Below, piece after piece: positions 22,744 to 34,444 of a DNA stretch of 64,000 nt (position 1 is its first letter; each line of letters begins with the position of its first letter). Location: contig JARFIW010000593.1 in the NCBI GenBank assembly GCA_036346225.1, forward strand, positions 2,241,506-2,305,505, in the 5' to 3' direction. This stretch comes from Platerodrilus igneus. Taxonomy: Eukaryota; Arthropoda; Insecta; Coleoptera; Lycidae. The notes under the pieces are model-generated. The model was not told where the DNA came from, searched no databases, and saw only the letters and a program-made list of their open reading frames with translations. Both the position numbers and the translations under genes were made by a program.

Positions 22744-23109
22744 TGCGAATTAATTAAGAAGGCAGAATGCAGGTTGATATAAGTGAATATTTGATCAGAT
22801 ACAAAATGAATGTTTTATAGGAAAAGTCCACCCAATATGACGTGGAATGCGAAGGATGTAACAATAGTGCATGCCATAGTTAAGTACTTACCGAAAGCGT
22901 GTTTATTCTATGACGAACGTACACTGTGACCGAACAAAACTTGCGGGTTTCAAAACAGTGCACTGGTGCTCACTTTGCGACGACTGAACGAGAGGTCTGA
23001 ATGTTTTGTGTAGCATGATGAATGTAAACGGGTTACTATCCCGCACTCACTCTAATACCCTATTGTTTGAGGAAACAGGTAACGGAATAAGGGTTTAGGG
23101 ACGAAACAT
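22744..23109 (-). repeat. Bel-Pao LTR, 3' side
   Basis: Matches 26417-26711 through words such as TTTGATCAGATACAAAA, AAGTACTTACCGAAAGCGTG and AGGGTTTAGGGAC. On the minus strand it starts TGTTTCGTCCC. An extra segment of about 70 bp lies near 23015-23085. Ends were set by the limits of similarity to the partner LTR. Confidence 0.8.
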
Positions 23110-23258
23110 ACCGCCCACCAGAATTACCAAAATTGGCTAATCTTCTAACTATAATATGAACTAAATATATATGCAAAACAAAAACAATAAAATTAAGCTT
23201 ATACAGATTGCAACGTGCGCAAAAGATACGTATACACAAAAAAATGAAAACTAACAAA

Positions 23259-24030
23259 TTAATAGATAGGCAAGGCACAGAGCTTTATCATTAGCCTTTT
23301 GTATTGGCCGGAAGTAGTGTAAACTGTCGCAACAGGTGCAATGTTATCACGACACGGATGTAGAGCGACAATTCTATCCAGTTTCGAGAGCGCGGGTTTT
23401 GTTTCACCGACTACGTTAATATCGATTATGGAGATATTCAATGTGCTAACGCTTCCAAAAATCATGATGAAAGCGCTGAATTAACTACCATCAAAACAAT
23501 CTAGAAATTTGCAACTAACTCAAATCTACATGCGGAGGTGCGGTCATCGGCTCGAGCGTTAAAAAATATCCAGGTGAAAGAACAACTTAGACGATTAGGG
23601 TTCACTGATATGCTGCAAAGAGAACGCGAGTTGAGTAATGTCTCGACTTGTATGCAAACAGTATTGAATTCCTCGCAGGTAAGGATTTGCATGCCTATAA
23701 CGCGACGGAGGTGAGTTTTAACGACCCTGATACCGCTCTCCACTAATCCAAAGAAACGAAGTGCAGAAGGGAAATGAAAGTGCCAGGTAATTGCTTCATC
23801 CTTCACGGCTTTCTGCATATGTGAAATGAGCTCTTTGTTAACTTTCACAAAGTTAGTGCCGTTGTATCTAAGAACAGCGACCACGACGTGAAATGAAGCG
23901 ATGTACACTGCTAGAAAAGACTCTGTTGATAAATCCGAAGCTACTTCAATATGAAGGGCCTTGGTTGCAAAGCAAACAAAAAGACATATGTAGGCCTTCT
24001 GAGTTTTAAACCCACGTCGACGAAACAGGA
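23259..24030 (-). pseudogene. Bel-Pao integrase with C-terminal domain
   Basis: Reading right to left, KAYICLFVCFATKALHIEV and DLSTESFLA belong to the integrase core, followed by RYNGTNFV (catalytic Asp site, altered). Next come FFGLVESGIRVVKTHLRRVIG (catalytic Glu) and LLNSRSLCSIS. After a short gap, KLDRIVALHPCRDN and YKRLMIKLCALPI represent the C-terminal domain typical of Bel-Pao pol. Several frame changes and some deleted sequence near 23465-23505 break the gene. Normally this enzyme inserts the element cDNA into host DNA. Confidence 0.85.
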
Positions 24031-24059
24031 GAATAGAAAATTTCAGAATTTCTTTAATG

Positions 24060-24730
24060 TGTCATCGAGATAAGATACTGTAGATATAAACAATGAGTGC
24101 ACGGGTGCGGGTGTGGACACGGTCCCTAATAAAGCATAACCAAATACTGTATTTATAGCTGACGGATGAACACCATCGTCAGGAATATAACCATCTTCAA
24201 TTATATATGTACGAAAACGTCCCTAACAATATGTCAATTAAACCCCGCATAAACCAGCATGGGTCTGCGAGTTTCAAATTAGAAAATGATTGCCGGGCAG
24301 ACAGCGAAATACTTGGCAAATCTGAACAAATGTTAGGTAGAAGTGCGGAAAAAATGTAAGTGAAAAAATCTGACGATTCCACTGTACGAATTTGACATTG
24401 CGTGGTTCCATATAAAGAACCTACAGCAACTTCACCTAATCCTATAGTGGGGCGGAAGCCTGTTAAAGAAGCAGTCCTAAACGTTTGCGGCAACGAATAG
24501 TATTAAAACTTGATTGACTTGCCCAGTCACAAATTGCTCTTACAAGTTGAAAATTATCCCATTTATCTTTGACCTCAAGAACAACGGTAGCTATCAAAAC
24601 TCTACGATTAGAGTACAAATTGTCTAAGCCTCCAGTCGAAGACATTGAAATTTGTGCGGGTTGCCAAGAACTTTTTTCTGTAACATTCTCTGCAAGAGGT
24701 GCGCTGGGAGCAATGTTCAAAAAATGTAAC
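24060..24730 (-). pseudogene. Bel-Pao aspartic protease region
   Basis: The segment 24720-24463 reads VLIATVVLEVKDKWDNFQLV then RAICDWASQSSF, corresponding to the retropepsin active site region. The Asp is still present, but the usual Asp-Ser-Gly is altered. The segment 24493-24197 has LKLADP and IDILLGTFSY, the second half of the fold. Further left, DDGVHPSAINTVFGYALLGTV gives the linker to pol. Frames change several times. The family role is maturation of the Gag-Pol polyprotein. Confidence 0.75.
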
Positions 24731-24739
24731 AGTGAATTA

Positions 24740-25698
24740 TGTTTAGCCGAACAGCGCCTACAGGTAAACGCCGACTTGCATTAGTTTAAAAAATGCGACG
24801 AACTAAGACAATTGATGCACAAATGTGCTGATTTTACAATATTAAAACTCGCGGTTGCTGGCAATTGTAAAAGACTCACATTTATAAATTGAACGTGTTA
24901 TCGCCTTGCAATGGACACATTTTGATTTTGGAGCTCCACTGTCAGTAGAAGCTAAAAATACTTCACAATCCTTAATATTTGGCCTATATAAATAAAGATT
25001 TACTAACGGTACCACTAGTGTTGGAAGCACTAGCCAAAGAATTATTTTCTAATGCGCGACATTTGTCTGATAGAAAATGCCCCAAGTCTTCAAAAGTAAG
25101 GAATTCCACATCTGCGAATTTAATTTCAAAAGCTTTGCAAGTAGAATTGTCTACCCTTTGTATTAACCAATTAAAAAGTGTGAATTCTCAAAGATCTATG
25201 TCTTTGTACTGCGAAAGTGCGGTTAGGCTTTCATTGAAAGTGCTTAGTAAATTTCGCAATGATTAAACTGAATCATTGTTGCATTTTGGTGCGTTAAAAA
25301 TTGATTGCCAATACACGGTTGCTAAAACACGTTCATTTTTATATCTGGACAAGAGAATTTTATATGCGATAAAATAATTATCGGAAGTCAAAGGCAAATA
25401 AATGCTTGACAATAGACAAAGGCTCCTTAGACAAGGAACTGATTAAATATTGGATTTTAGCCACGGGCGATAAACTTTTATTATTGTGCATAAGTGCGTT
25501 GAATAAATCTATATAGGGAGGCCATTTGCTATACACACCTGAAAAACGAACCAGTACAATTTTAGGCAGTCTTACATTATTACTAGGAGTTGGCGCTTCC
25601 AAGGCCACTAATTCTACGGAATTAAAACGTGAAACTGTCAGCTGTGTTTGAACAGGATTCCGTAAATTTTGTTTCTGTGGACTAACATTTATGGTCAT
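24740..25698 (-). pseudogene. Bel-Pao Gag
   Basis: The first open piece (25698-25378) has LPKIVLVRFSGVYSKWPPYI, LFNALMHNN and LSKEPLSIVKHL, the conserved start of Bel-Pao Gag. Frames further left give ALSQYKDIDL, RVDNSTCKAFEIKF, FEDLGHFLSDKCRALE and then Cys-rich pieces, KCVHCKAITRSIYKCESF and CINCLSSSHFLN, the zinc knuckles. Stops and frame changes divide it. Gag would form the particle that packages element RNA. Confidence 0.85.
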
Positions 25699-26416
25699 AT
25701 ATACTGCTTTTAATTCACAAAAGAGCAGGTTAATTTCAAAAATATAATTACAGAAGTCAGTCCAAATATCAGATGACTAATCGATTAGCGTACTACGATT
25801 AATAGACTGAAAGTCATCGTACAATTACGTTGTGATTTTAAAGAGAGCTGTAAACTTGAGGCGATTTTGCAAATGTTCAATATTGATTGATAGTGCTTCA
25901 AAGGTTTTTGGACGCGCGACAGTCTGTCTAGCGACAATCACTGATTTATCTAATATGTAGTTCATTATTACGTTTCAATAACAAGGTTATAAAGTTGAAA
26001 CAATAATGCGGGTTGTGGGTATTTTAATGCAAAGGCTTAACTAGAAACGAATCAAAATAAAATGCGTATGCTAAAGCAACATGAACAAAATTCACCCCTT
26101 CAAAAGTTTTAAGTATTTGTACAAAGCTAACAAAAGATGCGAAATGGCTTGAAACTAGCAAACTCGGTTACTACCTGCAAATTCCACGAAAGGGTTTACA
26201 AAAATTCTTGCTACCTAGCTGTAAATAACACGTGCAAGGGTCTGCAGGTAAACTAGATTTGGAAACAAGTTATTTCACTAAATACGAATGCGGAATTTGT
26301 GTAGATATGTACGTTGCAATCTAAAAGCTCAAATTCTGTGCTACTTAAATAATTAAACAATGAACTGTAATTAAAACTTAGGGTTAATCCAGGTCGAGGG
26401 AACAGGAAATGAAGCG

Positions 26417-26711
26417 TGCGGATTAATTAAGAAGGCGTAAAGATATAAGTGGGTATTTGATCAGATACAAAAAGAATGTTTTATAGAAAAGGTCCGCCCA
26501 ATATGACTTGGGATGCGTAGTATGTAACAATAGTGCATGCCACAATTAAGTACTTACCGAAAGCGTGTTTATTCGATGACGAACGTACATTGCGACCGAA
26601 CGAAACTTGCCGGTTTTCAAAAAAGTGCACTGGGGTTCACTTTGCGACGACCGAACGAGGAGTCTGAATGTTTTGTGTAGAATAAAGGTATAAGGGTTTA
26701 GGGACAAAACA
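26417..26711 (-). repeat. Bel-Pao LTR, 5' side
   Basis: On the minus strand it starts TGTTTTGTCCCTAAACCC at 26711 and runs left to about 26417. It is shorter than its partner because the extra segment of about 70 bp is absent. Confidence 0.8.
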
Positions 26712-27000
26712 ATTGGGGTGGTCTAATTTCAGAAGTTTGGCCATTATAATAAGCTTCATTGAACATAATTGATCAGCTACATTTGAATTTAATTTTAAAG
26801 GATCACCAATTCCCAGATTAGTCTGTTTTCAGGTCACCTAGTCAAAACTCTGTGACCAGATCCAACTCCGATGTTACATTGTAAATATTTCGTCAAAAAC
26901 TATTTTCGATATAGTTCTGTGTTCTGTATTTAGTGTGTTAAATAAACATAAAGAAATGCATGTATTATTTTTTACTAATTGGAATATTATTTAAAAAAAA
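26712..27000 (+). repeat. R2 repeat, part beyond the Bel-Pao insertion
   Basis: Continues the R2 order interrupted at 22743: GGCCATTATAATAAGC, TGATCAGCTACATTTGAATT. The corresponding words at 60.56-60.62 kb are GGCCATTATAAAAGG and TAATCAGCTACGTTTGAATT. Confidence 0.55.
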
Positions 27001-28460
27001 GTTTGGGGTGTCAGAAGCAAATTTGTACAAGAGCGCTGTAAGCGCTCCGCGCGGAATTGATACGACTATTGATGATATAAACACGTTGATCTAACATAAA
27101 ACTTCAATGTCAACGATAATTAAATGCGTCTAAGAAGAGATCACGTACAACGCCGATCAACTAGTTCAAAAGAAGACTGCTAAAGGCTACTGATGTTACC
27201 TACAGGCGGTATAAACGAAAATACATAAAATAATCATGTATAAACCACAGCGGAATGGATTGATATTGTCGATCGAACCTCGATCCAATCCACATAATTT
27301 CATACTTAACAAAACAGTTAATTACCTCCATGCTTTACGCCTTTTGTGAACCGTATACTTCAAATTATTTTTTAGACTGGCAAATATTGATTTTAAAGAT
27401 GCGGTTTCAAACCTGGAAAAATTAGCAATGCAATTTTCAAGGAAGAAACACCTAATATCAATCTCAAAGTAAAATAAATTATTTATAAGTAAATGTTGTA
27501 ACATCCTAAACGAAACTCAATCAATGCTTTTAAATAAAAAATTTACATACTTTAAATTTTTTTACATGATTAATGACCAATTACAAAATGATTAAACTAG
27601 TGACTATTATTATATGTTTACAAAGATATTCAAACAAAAATTCGAAATAATTGTATAAATCAATAATAAGTGAGATTTACAACTAGGTGTGAAAGCAACA
27701 AAATATATACGTAAAGGAAACTAGTAAGTACGTGCAATTTCAACAAAAGTTAAGCAATATGAAAGAAAGAAAAATGCGTATCCATTTACGTTAAATCGGT
27801 GTTAATTTTGTTATTGAAAGCGGAAATTGAATATTGACGAAAGCGGTATTCTAAATTTCTTTGATGTGGTTTCTTGAATATTAAGCAATTTTAATTTAAA
27901 ACAAGCCTCTTTATTGGTAACCCACATTACAAAGGCTTCTAAGTAAACAACTTTGAGCATAAGAAATGTTTCGATCTTGAATAATATTTCTTTAATTATT
28001 ACAACATTTAACACGCAACAGCTCCAAAATGTAACAAAGTATCCCAATTAGCAAATAGTTTAGGACAACCTTGGGAAGCTACCACTATCTTCTTTCTTTC
28101 ATTATGGTGTGTAGACGTAATTTATGTAGTTCATTCAACCGTAACAGTAATATTTTAATAAGTAAAGAACTCTAAATAATTTATATAGAAATAAAGGTAC
28201 CCATATTACTAGTGACCAGTGTGTGATACATTGGCTACAACTCGTGCTCTACGTCGCTACAAAAGTTGCTAATATTTAGTTATGCACCTTGTTCAATATC
28301 AAATGATATTTTTCCTTTCGTAATATTTACCAGCACTATAACGTAAGTAATCTGAGATAAACAACAAATGATTATGCTTATTTTTTAATTGCTTAGAAAA
28401 TTATTGCGCCGTAACGTAATGTCACACATAATAGCTGCTAGTAATTAAAGCAAGGTATTC
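27001..28460. other. AT-rich DNA, nothing recognised
   Basis: Short open frames without similarity, and no recognised repeat except short A/T runs. Confidence 0.35.
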
Positions 28461-28464
28461 TACA

Positions 28465-28631
28465 TCCGTCCGGGTGGTGCAATCGGTTAGCAGGTTGGCC
28501 GTAAAAGCAGAAGATACATGTTCAAAACCTGCCTAGGATTTTATATTTTCCATGTTTCAATTAATAGCTCGATTTGAAATGATCATTTAGGCTTTCCATA
28601 AAAGCCTTGACTAATTATTTCATCTAACTAA

Positions 28632-28685
<54 letters not shown>

Positions 28686-28738
28686 TACATCTTATTTCAT
28701 ATATTGTTCTACACAATTTTCTTATTGCGGACTGCAAA

Positions 28739-28794
<56 letters not shown>
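28465..28794 (+). mobile_element. SINE-B copy, (AT)n, R1 fragment, (AT)n
   Basis: A tRNA-like head at 28465-28540 (A-box-like GGTGCAATCGGTTAGC, B-box-like TGTTCAAAACC) leads into the SINE-B body: TTTCAATTAATAGCTCGATT, GAAATGATCATTTAGGC, TTATTTCATCT. (AT)n follows at 28633-28680, then a 62-bp R1 piece ending GCGGACTGCAAATAAC, then another (AT)n at 28743-28794. This head differs from those of the other SINE-B copies. Confidence 0.65.
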
Positions 28795-28798
<4 letters not shown>

Positions 28799-30244
28799 TG
28801 ATTATAAGGTTATTTAAGGTCACAAACGAGGAATACCTCATGTAAATATAATAAAAACCACAAAAACCAAACATTAAAACCCAAAAATGTAGATAATTCA
28901 TTAATTATAGAAAAGCAAATAAAAATCACCCTGTATAAAATCAATCATAAGCTACAATTAATTAAAGAAAGCTCATTCCGTAATAACTTCACTACATTCA
29001 TTAAAGTAAATAATTGCGGAGTAATTCAATCATCTTAGAACATTTAAAAACATTCTTAAGCTTAAAAACAAATACAAATTCAAAATATTCCAAGAAGAAC
29101 AACTGTGAAATGAAATTTCTTTCAATCTTAACGCATTTGCGTTAACAAGCTAATAAATAGGTGCAATTTAGAACGTATATAAAATGCAATATTTAATAAA
29201 ACCAGCATATTTCAATGAAGTATGAATATTAGAGGCGACGGTAATATGTGCGATTTCGAAAGTACATAAAATACCATTTGTTAATCAAGTACTTCCGATG
29301 TAGTGCAATTTAGAACGAATATATTAAAGCATCCAAATTCTGACACATTTTGGAAATAACTATAATTGAAACGCCTTCTGCACGTACGAACAACTGATTA
29401 CGTTCACTCAACCAATGAGAATGGGTGGAATATTCGAGAAGGAAGTTGATTCTATAAAACTAACTGAGCAAATAAAGGAGCATCATCTATAAACCACGCG
29501 CCGACTGTGCTAGTTTGAAAGATATTCACGTAAATAGAAATTTTAGTAAAAATAAATAATTTTAAAAGTTGAATTTAAACGTGAAGTGATATAAAACAGT
29601 AGAGTGCGTGTTATAATTAAATGTATATAGAATTTTGCCGTAAACATAAACGTAAGTCTAGAAATAGGTAACATGAATAATAAATTTTGCAATTTTATTA
29701 ATTTAGGGCACTAAGTAATTAACCATGTCACTGATAAAACACTAAGTCCCTACTAAGTCATTAGTAAAGGAACTAAAAAACTAAATTACTGGATAATATT
29801 CTAAAATGCGGAATAAACGACCCTAAGCTACTGAATAAACGACTCCAAGTAACGACAACAATCAAAAGTGATTTCTGGGCCAGGAAACTCCAACAAGAAA
29901 AAAAACCAGCAGAATTATGGGATCAGAACTATTTATGCAATATATAGCATGTTGCATTTGTAATTTTAAATAATTTGTGTATTTAGAAGTCAGCTTAAAA
30001 TTTGTAGGTGACAAAATTCAGTGTGTAAAAGTTAACAAAAATTTTATTACTACGCAAAAATATGTTTAAAAAAAAGGATATTTCTTTGAACGTCCAACGA
30101 AACTGTTCGTGGTAAGATACTTTTCTTTTGCTGACTTTAATTGCTTTTAAAGATGTAAAATTTTATAATCTTCGTAAAGAGCTAATTCGATAGGAATATT
30201 TATTTTAATTTTGATTTAAAAGTTATATAAAAAGTAAAAGGTAA
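28795..30244. other. Unassigned AT-rich DNA, possibly old LTR sequence
   Basis: Words such as CTATAAAACTAACTGAGC, followed by AATAAAGGAGC and an A-rich stretch near 29.45-29.6 kb, have the look of an LTR promoter and poly(A) signal. No partner copy or coding region is present. Nothing else was recognised. Confidence 0.25.
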
Positions 30245-30861
30245 GAGGCTTGTTCAATTGAAACCCATCTTTGGTTCAGGAAAAATTTATTGACAACTAA
30301 ATTTACAAATAATTACGATTAAGGCACATATTCCATTGTTTCGCCAACCTATGTATACCCTGTCTAAAGAAATCTTGTGGCGGCTGCTGCTGGAAGAATT
30401 CTTTCACGGCGTTTTGTACTTCTTCGTCCGACCGAAAACGGTTACCTTTTAACGCTTTTTTAAGTGGCTCAAAGATGTGAAAATCGCAAGGCGATAAATC
30501 GGGACTATAGGGTGGATGCTCTAATATCCTCCATTTCTTTCGCTGTAGATTTTCTTTCACTACGTTAACAACATGAGGTCGAGTATCGTCGTGAAGCAGA
30601 ATGACACCATGTGAAAGCTTCCCTGGACGTTTTCGTCTTATTGCTTGATGGAGCTTGTTCAAAGTTTCATTATACAGGTTTGAGTTGATATGCACCCGAG
30701 GTTCTGTGTATGAATTTCCACTGGTTACAAACCTTCAGCACACAGAAATTGAATGACCGCACGCTAATCACGCTAATCACACATCACAAACGTAAGTTGA
30801 GTGATTACAATTGTTTCCAAGGCTAACCTGACCAAAGATGGGTTTCAATTCAACAAGCCTC
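30245..30861 (-). mobile_element. Mariner deletion derivative, about 0.6 kb
   Basis: Inverted ends of about 33 bp: left GAGGCTTGTTCAATTGAAAC then CCATCTTTGG, right (read inward) GAGGCTTGTTGAATTGAAAC then CCATCTTTGG. Only the C-terminal half of a transposase remains between them, so the N-terminal half was lost internally. I could not see an unambiguous TA duplication. Near the right end the 9-base word GATTAGCGT occurs twice in succession in minus-strand reading. Confidence 0.8.
30303..30695 (-). pseudogene. Mariner transposase C-terminal half (DD34D)
   Basis: 131 codons remain open. LLHDDTRPHVVN carries the second catalytic Asp, and PPYSPDLSPCDFHIFEPLKK carries the third, with 34 residues between them as in classical mariners. 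The typical C-terminal run EEVQNAVKEFF and WNMCLNRNYL follows. The DNA-binding domain and the first catalytic Asp are missing. The reading frame is unusually clean for a fragment. Confidence 0.9.
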
Positions 30862-31143
30862 GCATTAAGGACGTAGATTTGTAAACTGTAATATAACAAA
30901 ATTTTTATTTAGTACATTATACAATCTTTGGCGGATTTCGTTTGCCTTAGTCAGGTCTATTGAGTGTTGGAAAGGAGTGAGTAAAAATTCTGTTATCATA
31001 TCGTCGTTCACTCTGTGCGTGACATCACTGAGATAATAGAGGCCTAAATTTGATTGTGTTAATTTTAATTTATTTTAAAGACACAGAGGTGGTGATCAGC
31101 AGGCAATTGGTCGTTGTACATCCGGCGAAAGGCGTTATCGTAG

Positions 31144-31145
<2 letters not shown>

Positions 31146-31186
<41 letters not shown>

Positions 31187-31211
31187 CGCGCGCGCGTGTG
31201 TGTGTGTGTGA
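31146..31211. repeat. Compound (AT)n(CG)n(GT)n microsatellite
   Basis: (AT)n at 31146-31181 passes directly into (GC)n and then (GT)n. The DNA just after it (GATAAAGAAGTCACGAATAG) weakly resembles the start of R2 copies. Confidence 0.85.
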
Positions 31212-31379
31212 TAAAGAAGTCACGAATAGTCATCGAACGCCAAATTCTACCAGAAAACCCACCCAAAACAAAGAAAAGTAAAATTTTCCAATATTTAATT
31301 TTTATCCTGTATAAACATAAAAGCGCACTACCTTGACAAGATTAATGTATTCCCGTGCAAAATAAAGACGCTTTAAGTA

Positions 31380-31381
<2 letters not shown>

Positions 31382-31414
<33 letters not shown>

Positions 31415-33609
31415 CTGTGAAACCTTATAAATCACCTGGTCCGTTGATTCCTTCTGTTAATCGCCTCGGCTGCTCTTCTAGATAACTTCCATTCTCAATC
31501 ATAAAATTAAACAACACATTCCTACCACAAACATCAACGTTAACTCTATTTACATCAATATTCAGAATACATTAAATTTTCAAATTAAATTTGAACATAA
31601 AATTCAGTTTTAAAAAGAATTTCCGGATTAATTTTATTATCATTTTACTGTGCATCCAAAATTAAAGTCCTTGTTGGATGCCTACTAATTAATATAACAA
31701 TATAAGCAGACCGGAGTCTGAGTATAAAGGAGCATCTACCACCCCTTTACGTTAATTAACCAGGTTTGTCTAATTGAGCTCAAAGACCTACCCAAAGTTT
31801 CATCCTATTCCCGAACATCAAAACAAAATACCCCTTTTACTTAAACAAGCAAATTTCATCTTAAAATTAAATTTTATGGTTAGAAAAATTCCACTAATGT
31901 CCATTTAAAGTAAATCAATTATAAAGTCATTCAATACACACAAAAATGTCAAACAAAATAGTACAATTTACCTGAAGGTTATTGTCCTCGTAGCTTCAGT
32001 GTAATCGTCCCTTTGTAAATCACACCATTCCAACCGGATTCTATTTACAGCTTCAAGTTGTCAACGCTTTAAAATGTTCTCCATCACCATTAATTTAAAG
32101 TTGTTTCTAGGCTTTTCCGGAACTCATCTGTGTATATCTGCCTCTGGTTCAGTGGATGCAGACACATTTACGAACCATTTAGTCATTAACACCCCGCAAA
32201 ATAGCAAAGAAATTCATACTTCCTTTTACCAATATTACCAATATACGCCAAAACTGCCTACTTTTGGGTATACATTTGTCGTTGTAAATTTTACTAATTG
32301 GTACCGTGATAATAAACTTTTATTACCTTGTATCTAAGTGCACTGAAGTACATTCATGTTAGCACGTAAAATAACCAATTATTTTGAGTCACTAAAATAT
32401 ACTAGCACACTTTAAATTATTTAATCAAACTAAAATGCACTGTTTAATATCAAGTCGCGGATGCACGAGCTTTTAACGCATCGAATCGTCGAAAGTCTAA
32501 GAGTCTAAGAGAGAAACACATATTCCCGCCTGTATATATAGCGAATAGCCGACACGTCGCTTTGTTCCCTAAAACGGGTAATTCCAATGAATTCCTCATT
32601 CTACGTTCCCAGTCTGTAGCCTGCACGTCGATTTTATGAATTTAGTACTCACCCCATTGAGATCTCAGAAAATTTCAACACGGCCCGCAAAGTTGTCCGA
32701 GAAAACTAATTACTTTTATACAGAAATTGTTGTTCTACCTCTGATATATGCATCCTATTTTTAACCAATCGCAGCCCCTTGACGTTGCTTAAATCCCGCC
32801 CTTTACAATATGTGTCTTTGCTTGACGCATTTTCTTTTTCCTTTTCTAACCTGTTCGTATTGGTGCAAATTTATATTCTTTATTATCGATTATATTTTAG
32901 TCCACGCGGACTGTTATCTGGGTTTAATAAACCCGTATCGCACATTCTCGTAAATACTAAGTCCCGGTTTCTCCAAGATTCTTTGAAACATTAATTATTT
33001 GCCAAATTTACGCAGAATGAGCTTTTTAAAAATACGCAGGTGTTCTGTATTTCCTGCTAAAGCATCTGATCGTTTCCAATATCCTTAGAATCAACATGTT
33101 TATCCAAACAAATTAACTTGAAATTGCCTTTTAAAAACACGCAGGGTGTTCAAACGTAACATTTTAAATAACCTTCCTACGATTTGACTATTATTGGGTT
33201 TTCACAAGCCTTTTATGCTTATTATATGTTATTAACGGTTTAATTAACTCCAATTAAAATTGATTTCCATCCTTTTCATTTTTTAGCGAATACACCTTAA
33301 ATATTAATTATTATATGTACACTTTGTTTTACTACCGGTTACTTAAACTAGGGTTAATTAATATAAACTTTGCACGTAATTTCCATTTGTTTAGGAATAA
33401 TTAAATTATCCACTGCGCTTTTCAATACTGCTTCTTTTGATGTAAAGCGTCTTATAGATAATTTAAATTTCTTATTTTTACTGAAACGACCGAGTTTATT
33501 TATGCTTCAAGGTTTTAATAAAGCGTATTATTTAATGAAATTCCTTATACACGGTAATTAAAATTATTTGATTTGATTATTTAATTTTCTACCCTGGTCT
33601 AAATATGAG

Positions 33610-33611
<2 letters not shown>
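31382..33611 (-). repeat. R3 repeat copy 1, between two (AT)n tracts
   Basis: Bounded on the left by (AT)n (31382-31412) and then ATTGCTGTGAAACC, and on the right by (AT)n at 33612. Shared landmarks with the other R3 copies, in order, are TTAAAGTCCTTG (31663), GAGCTCAAAGACC (31776) and TTTACCTGAAGG (31967). A minus-strand TATA-like box lies at 32533. No protein coding signal was seen. The boundary facing 33.6 kb is less certain. Confidence 0.5.
32533..32540 (-). promoter_or_regulatory. TATA-like box in R3, minus strand
   Basis: TATATATA is followed (leftwards) by GGCGGGAATA. The R3 copy at 47-49 kb has TTATATAAA at 48286-48294 followed leftwards by GGCGGAATA within about 20 bp. The paired positions suggest a real promoter transcribing leftward, but this is inference. 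Confidence 0.35.
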
Positions 33612-33657
<46 letters not shown>

Positions 33658-33815
33658 ACAAGTTATTTGCAGTCCGCAAAAAGAAAATTGTATATGAAGT
33701 AAGATGTATCTGTAAACAACTCTTATGAAAATAATAAAAGCCATTGACAAATACAAATCGGGCTGGTAGTTATATAGCCATTAACAAAACATTAGCTTTA
33801 TTACTTCATAGGGGA

Positions 33816-33873
33816 GGAAACATCCACTGACCATGGTTTCGGCTTGTTAGCCTCGTCAGAGTGGAATAGTTCC
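33816..33873 (-). ncRNA. Type I hammerhead self-cleaving ribozyme, minus copy
   Basis: On the minus strand: outer stem I GGAA/TTCC, an internal loop, inner stem I TCCACT/AGTGGA, and core CTGACGA (rc 33853-33859). Stem II is GGCT/AGCC with an AACA loop, then GAAA. A very short stem III, ACC/GGT, closes on two bases. The predicted cleavage follows the C complementary to G33829. Every core position matches the hammerhead consensus. The only difference from the + copy within the 58 nt is one base in the stem I internal loop (CTAT versus CCAT). A tiny stem III is usual for hammerheads of PLEs and related satellite elements. Confidence 0.85.
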
Positions 33874-34386
33874 CAAGAACCCTATGAAGTAATCGAAGCT
33901 ATTATAATGATATAATTTCGAAACAATCACTGTACTATGGCAAAAGTAAATAAAACCGCCATCAGGTGATAAAACACCAACACTACTAAAGTGTGGAAGT
34001 ACAGAATTGAACCGAAACTACATAATAAATTTTATAAATGACTATAAAAGTTACTTCACATACAATTTTCTTTTTGGGGACTGCAAATAACTTGTCTTTG
34101 TTTATTTGAATTGCCCTTGGGGCATGAACCCGGGTGTCGCCACGAGAAGGTTTGTTACGTATGCAAATAAATTTTGCAGTAACATTCCGCAAATCTCAAA
34201 GGCATGACGTACTTTTATAGTCATTTATAAAATTTATTATGTAGTTTCGGTTCAATTCTGTACTTCCACACTTTAGTAGTGTTGGTGTTTTATCACCTGA
34301 TGGCGGTTTTATTTACTTTTGCCATAGTACAGTGATTGTTTCGAAATTATATCATTATAATAGTTGATTACTTCATAGGGTTCTTG

Positions 34387-34444
34387 GGAACCATTCCACT
34401 CTGACGAGGCTAACAAGCCGAAACCATGGTCAGTGGATGTTTCC
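34387..34444 (+). ncRNA. Type I hammerhead self-cleaving ribozyme, plus copy
   Basis: Outer stem I GGAA (34387-34390) pairs with TTCC (34441-34444), and inner stem I TCCACT (34395-34400) with AGTGGA (34432-34437). The core is CTGACGA (34401-34407). Stem II GGCT (34408-34411)/AGCC (34416-34419) has an AACA loop and the G10.1-C11.1 closing pair. GAAA follows (34420-34423). Stem III forms A34423-C-C with GGT (34428-34430). Cleavage is predicted after C34431. The stem I internal loop and stem II loop are placed for the tertiary contact that speeds natural hammerheads. Activity is inferred. Confidence 0.88.

Larger units (their letters stand above)
22744..26711 (-). mobile_element. Bel-Pao LTR retrotransposon, minus strand, lacking RT
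   Basis: Two related LTRs (22744-23109 and 26417-26711) flank gag, protease and integrase remnants, ordered right to left. The total is about 4.0 kb, whereas Bel-Pao elements are usually 5-7 kb. The reverse transcriptase and RNase H region is missing between the protease (ending near 24060) and the integrase core (starting near 24000). The LTRs differ by many substitutions, and the left one has about 70 extra bases near its right end, so the insertion is not recent. It lies inside an R2 repeat. Confidence 0.85.
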
